NCBI GenBank assembly: GCA_028281575.1
Contig: JANQJP010000037.1
Location: forward strand, 1 to 64,000
Origin: Cellvibrionaceae bacterium
GTDB lineage: Bacteria > Pseudomonadota > Gammaproteobacteria > Pseudomonadales > Cellvibrionaceae
Reading direction: 5' to 3'
DNA length: 64,000 bases
Shown here: piece after piece, positions 62,682-64,000 of the stretch
Layout of the letters: each line of letters opens with the position of its first letter
Numbering within the stretch: position 1 is the first letter of the stretch
Made by a program: the position numbers and the translations under genes
Notes under the pieces: model-generated
What the model was told of the DNA's origin: nothing
The model's database searches: none
The model's input: the letters and a program-made list of their open reading frames with translations, nothing else

Positions 62682-63626
62682 TTACAAGTCCGCTTTAGGG
62701 ATATTGTTGTCGTCAAGGCCTTCGATAGCTGCCATGCCCATCGCATGTATTGCCTCAAGGGAACTTCCTCCAATGTGCGGAGTGACCAAAAAGTTGGGGA
62801 GCTTCAACAGCTCTGTATCAGTGGGGGGTTCCTGGGCAAACACGTCAAAGGCGGCGGCAGCAATCTTATTGTCGACAAGTGCACTTCTCAACGCTTTCTC
62901 GTCAACCAGCCCACCTCTCGCGGTATTTATCAAGAATGCCCCGTTCTTCATTAGCTGTAGCTTTTCAACAGACAAAATATTAGAGGTAGATTGATCAAAC
63001 GGAATATGAAGCGAAACTATGTCGGATCGTCGTAGCAGATCTTCCAGCGACACCGACTCAACTGAAAACTCTCTGAAGAACTCAGGATAGTCGCGTATGT
63101 CGTGTACCAAAACTTTGCAGCCAAACGGCTGAAGCAGCCGCACCAAGTCTTGTCCAACGTTACCACAACCAATAATCCCAAAGACCCGTCCCGAAAGCAG
63201 TCCTCCGCTAACTTGCTGCCAAACACCATCGAGGACCAGGCGGTGTGCCACCAGGACACCTCTCAGCAAAACTATTGAGAACGCAATAACCAGCTCAGCA
63301 ACCGACCTTCGGTTAACTCCAGCGGTCCAACCCAATCGTTTACCATGACTACGCATGGCTTTCATATCGATCTTATCTAGACCAACGCCATATTTTGCTA
63401 TTACATCCAGCTCTGGCAATTGTGCCAAGAGATTGCGATCGACCGTCTCCAAACCCACGATTGCCTTATTATGCCCACGCAAAAATTCGATAAGCTCGTC
63501 ACCGAAGAACTGCCTCCCCGTTTCATTAAAAGAGACATGTTCATATCTACTGAGAAGTTCTTTTCGAAGTAGATCATTTTTCGAAAATGATCTGGAGCAG
63601 ACGGCTACTTTGTCCAGTGCATTCAT
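62682..63626 (-). CDS. D-isomer-specific 2-hydroxyacid dehydrogenase
   Basis: A 314-residue NAD-dependent dehydrogenase: GIIGCGNVGQDLV cofactor motif, NTARGGLVDEKAL with the catalytic Arg, DVFAQEPP with Glu and TPHIGGSSLEA with His. It resembles phosphoglycerate/hydroxyacid dehydrogenases. ATG at 63626 overlaps the stop of the upstream cyclase-like gene as ATGA. In this cluster it may oxidise a cyclitol or sugar acid precursor rather than serve in serine synthesis; unproven. Confidence 0.88.
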   Translation of the reverse strand: MNALDKVAVCSRSFSKNDLLRKELLSRYEHVSFNETGRQFFGDELIEFLRGHNKAIVGLETVDRNLLAQLPELDVIAKYGVGLDKIDMKAMRSHGKRLGWTAGVNRRSVAELVIAFSIVLLRGVLVAHRLVLDGVWQQVSGGLLSGRVFGIIGCGNVGQDLVRLLQPFGCKVLVHDIRDYPEFFREFSVESVSLEDLLRRSDIVSLHIPFDQSTSNILSVEKLQLMKNGAFLINTARGGLVDEKALRSALVDNKIAAAAFDVFAQEPPTDTELLKLPNFLVTPHIGGSSLEAIHAMGMAAIEGLDDNNIPKADL

Positions 63627-64000
63627 GCCTGCATCTCGCGTAAAAACTTCTCGCATTGATTACGAAACTCTAAATCATTATCCATTTTGACTTTTTGAAC
63701 TTCGGCTTTCTCTCCAAGGGGCATTATTAGTACCAACTTATCAACTGTATTTTTTTTGTCTCTTTGCAAAGCTTCAATAAATCCATCAAGGGGAACATCT
63801 ACATTTGCATAAGCTGAATAATTTGCCTTTAAAACTGGCTGCATTCGATCTCTATGCTCACTCGGAAGAAGTCCTCGCCAAGCCGCTATATTGTTAGCCA
63901 TATCCATGCCTATAGTCACAGCAATTCCGTGAGGAACCGCAAAATCAGTTGCGGATTCAATTGCATGCCCAAAGCTATGGCCATAATTAAATATGTTTCT
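63623..64000 (-). CDS. 3-dehydroquinate-synthase-like cyclase, partial
   Basis: The C-terminal 125 residues of a gene that runs past the window end. It begins RNIFNYGHSFGHAIESAT, the classic DHQS zinc/NAD motif with two His, then FAVPHGIAVTIGMDMAN and FIEALQRDKKN, LVLIMPLGEKAEV near the end. DHQS relatives also include 2-deoxy-scyllo-inosose synthase and sedoheptulose 7-phosphate cyclase. Being coupled to a hydroxyacid dehydrogenase in a glycan cluster, a specialised cyclase is more likely than the shikimate enzyme. Confidence 0.85.
   Translation of the reverse strand, partial: RNIFNYGHSFGHAIESATDFAVPHGIAVTIGMDMANNIAAWRGLLPSEHRDRMQPVLKANYSAYANVDVPLDGFIEALQRDKKNTVDKLVLIMPLGEKAEVQKVKMDNDLEFRNQCEKFLREMQA

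Noticed and set aside
62682-63626. serA (phosphoglycerate dehydrogenase) assignment
   Set aside because: The catalytic residues fit the superfamily, but the protein lacks an ACT domain, is short and is coupled to a cyclase-like gene in a glycan cluster, so I avoid the symbol.
1-64000. tRNA or rRNA genes, and attachment sites at them
   Set aside because: I scanned intergenic gaps for TTCGA-type T-loops with matching acceptor stems and rRNA-like sequence and saw none; this was by eye and short RNAs could be missed.

Overview
The window is chromosomal DNA from a Gram-negative gammaproteobacterium, probably a marine, polysaccharide-rich lineage (Cellvibrionales- or Alteromonadales-like). Support comes from the conserved block miaB-phoH(ybeZ)-ybeY-corC(ybeX)-lnt, divergent slyX/slyD, an ExeM-type secreted nuclease, a MipA/DUF3019/RstAB-like signalling operon and several outer-membrane and lipoprotein genes. 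The species cannot be named from the sequence alone. I saw no rRNA or tRNA gene, CRISPR array or intact prophage.

Positions 1-32,600 are mostly housekeeping DNA: an SPFH remnant; an SDR gene with a small membrane gene, divergent from a TetR regulator over two matching operator-like palindromes; a multi-membrane protein with a PspA-like coiled-coil protein; a periplasmic aspartoacylase-like enzyme; the acyltransferase / DUF6279 lipoprotein / lnt / corC / ybeY / phoH / miaB block; DUF1820 and ybfF; a calcineurin-like exported protein; a four-FAS1-domain lipoprotein; an unusual GIDE-GIDE-LemA fusion; a SulP transporter; slyX and slyD; a class Ic aspartate aminotransferase; the mipA-DUF3019-response regulator-histidine kinase operon; and a TonB-dependent receptor.

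Positions 32,800-45,300 hold the ExeM nuclease, small exported or membrane genes (SIMPL, DUF998), an RND efflux permease without a neighbouring adaptor gene, and cysD plus a cysN-cysC fusion that makes the activated sulfate donor PAPS.

Positions 45,400-52,150 are a scrapyard: a chimeric IS4/IS3 transposase, a NeuB gene cut before its SAF domain, an epimerase and a GT2 glycosyltransferase that look intact, a broken serine recombinase module, a helicase fragment fused to an IS66 fragment, and a NeuC fragment. Positions 52,150-64,000 are a minus-strand surface polysaccharide cluster: methyltransferase, DUF616, beta-propeller, GT2, EpsG/Wzy-like, GT4, sulfotransferase-like, GT61, FdtB-like and FdtA-like amino-sugar enzymes, a 2-hydroxyacid dehydrogenase and a 3-dehydroquinate-synthase-like cyclase that runs off the end. 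The sulfotransferase-like gene and the PAPS-making genes suggest a sulfated glycan.

The most unusual signal lies between genes: foldback elements (16876-17109, 24387-24496, 41936-42309, 44262-44338) with long terminal inverted repeats, internal palindromes centred on a short CC/ATCC core, and a shared motif around GCAACTGCTCCTGCGTTGCTC. Arm sequences differ between copies but stay complementary within each copy. A second strong signal is decay of the FdtA-like gene: an in-frame stop codon plus a perfect 28-bp tandem duplication that split an ancestral ATGA start/stop overlap.
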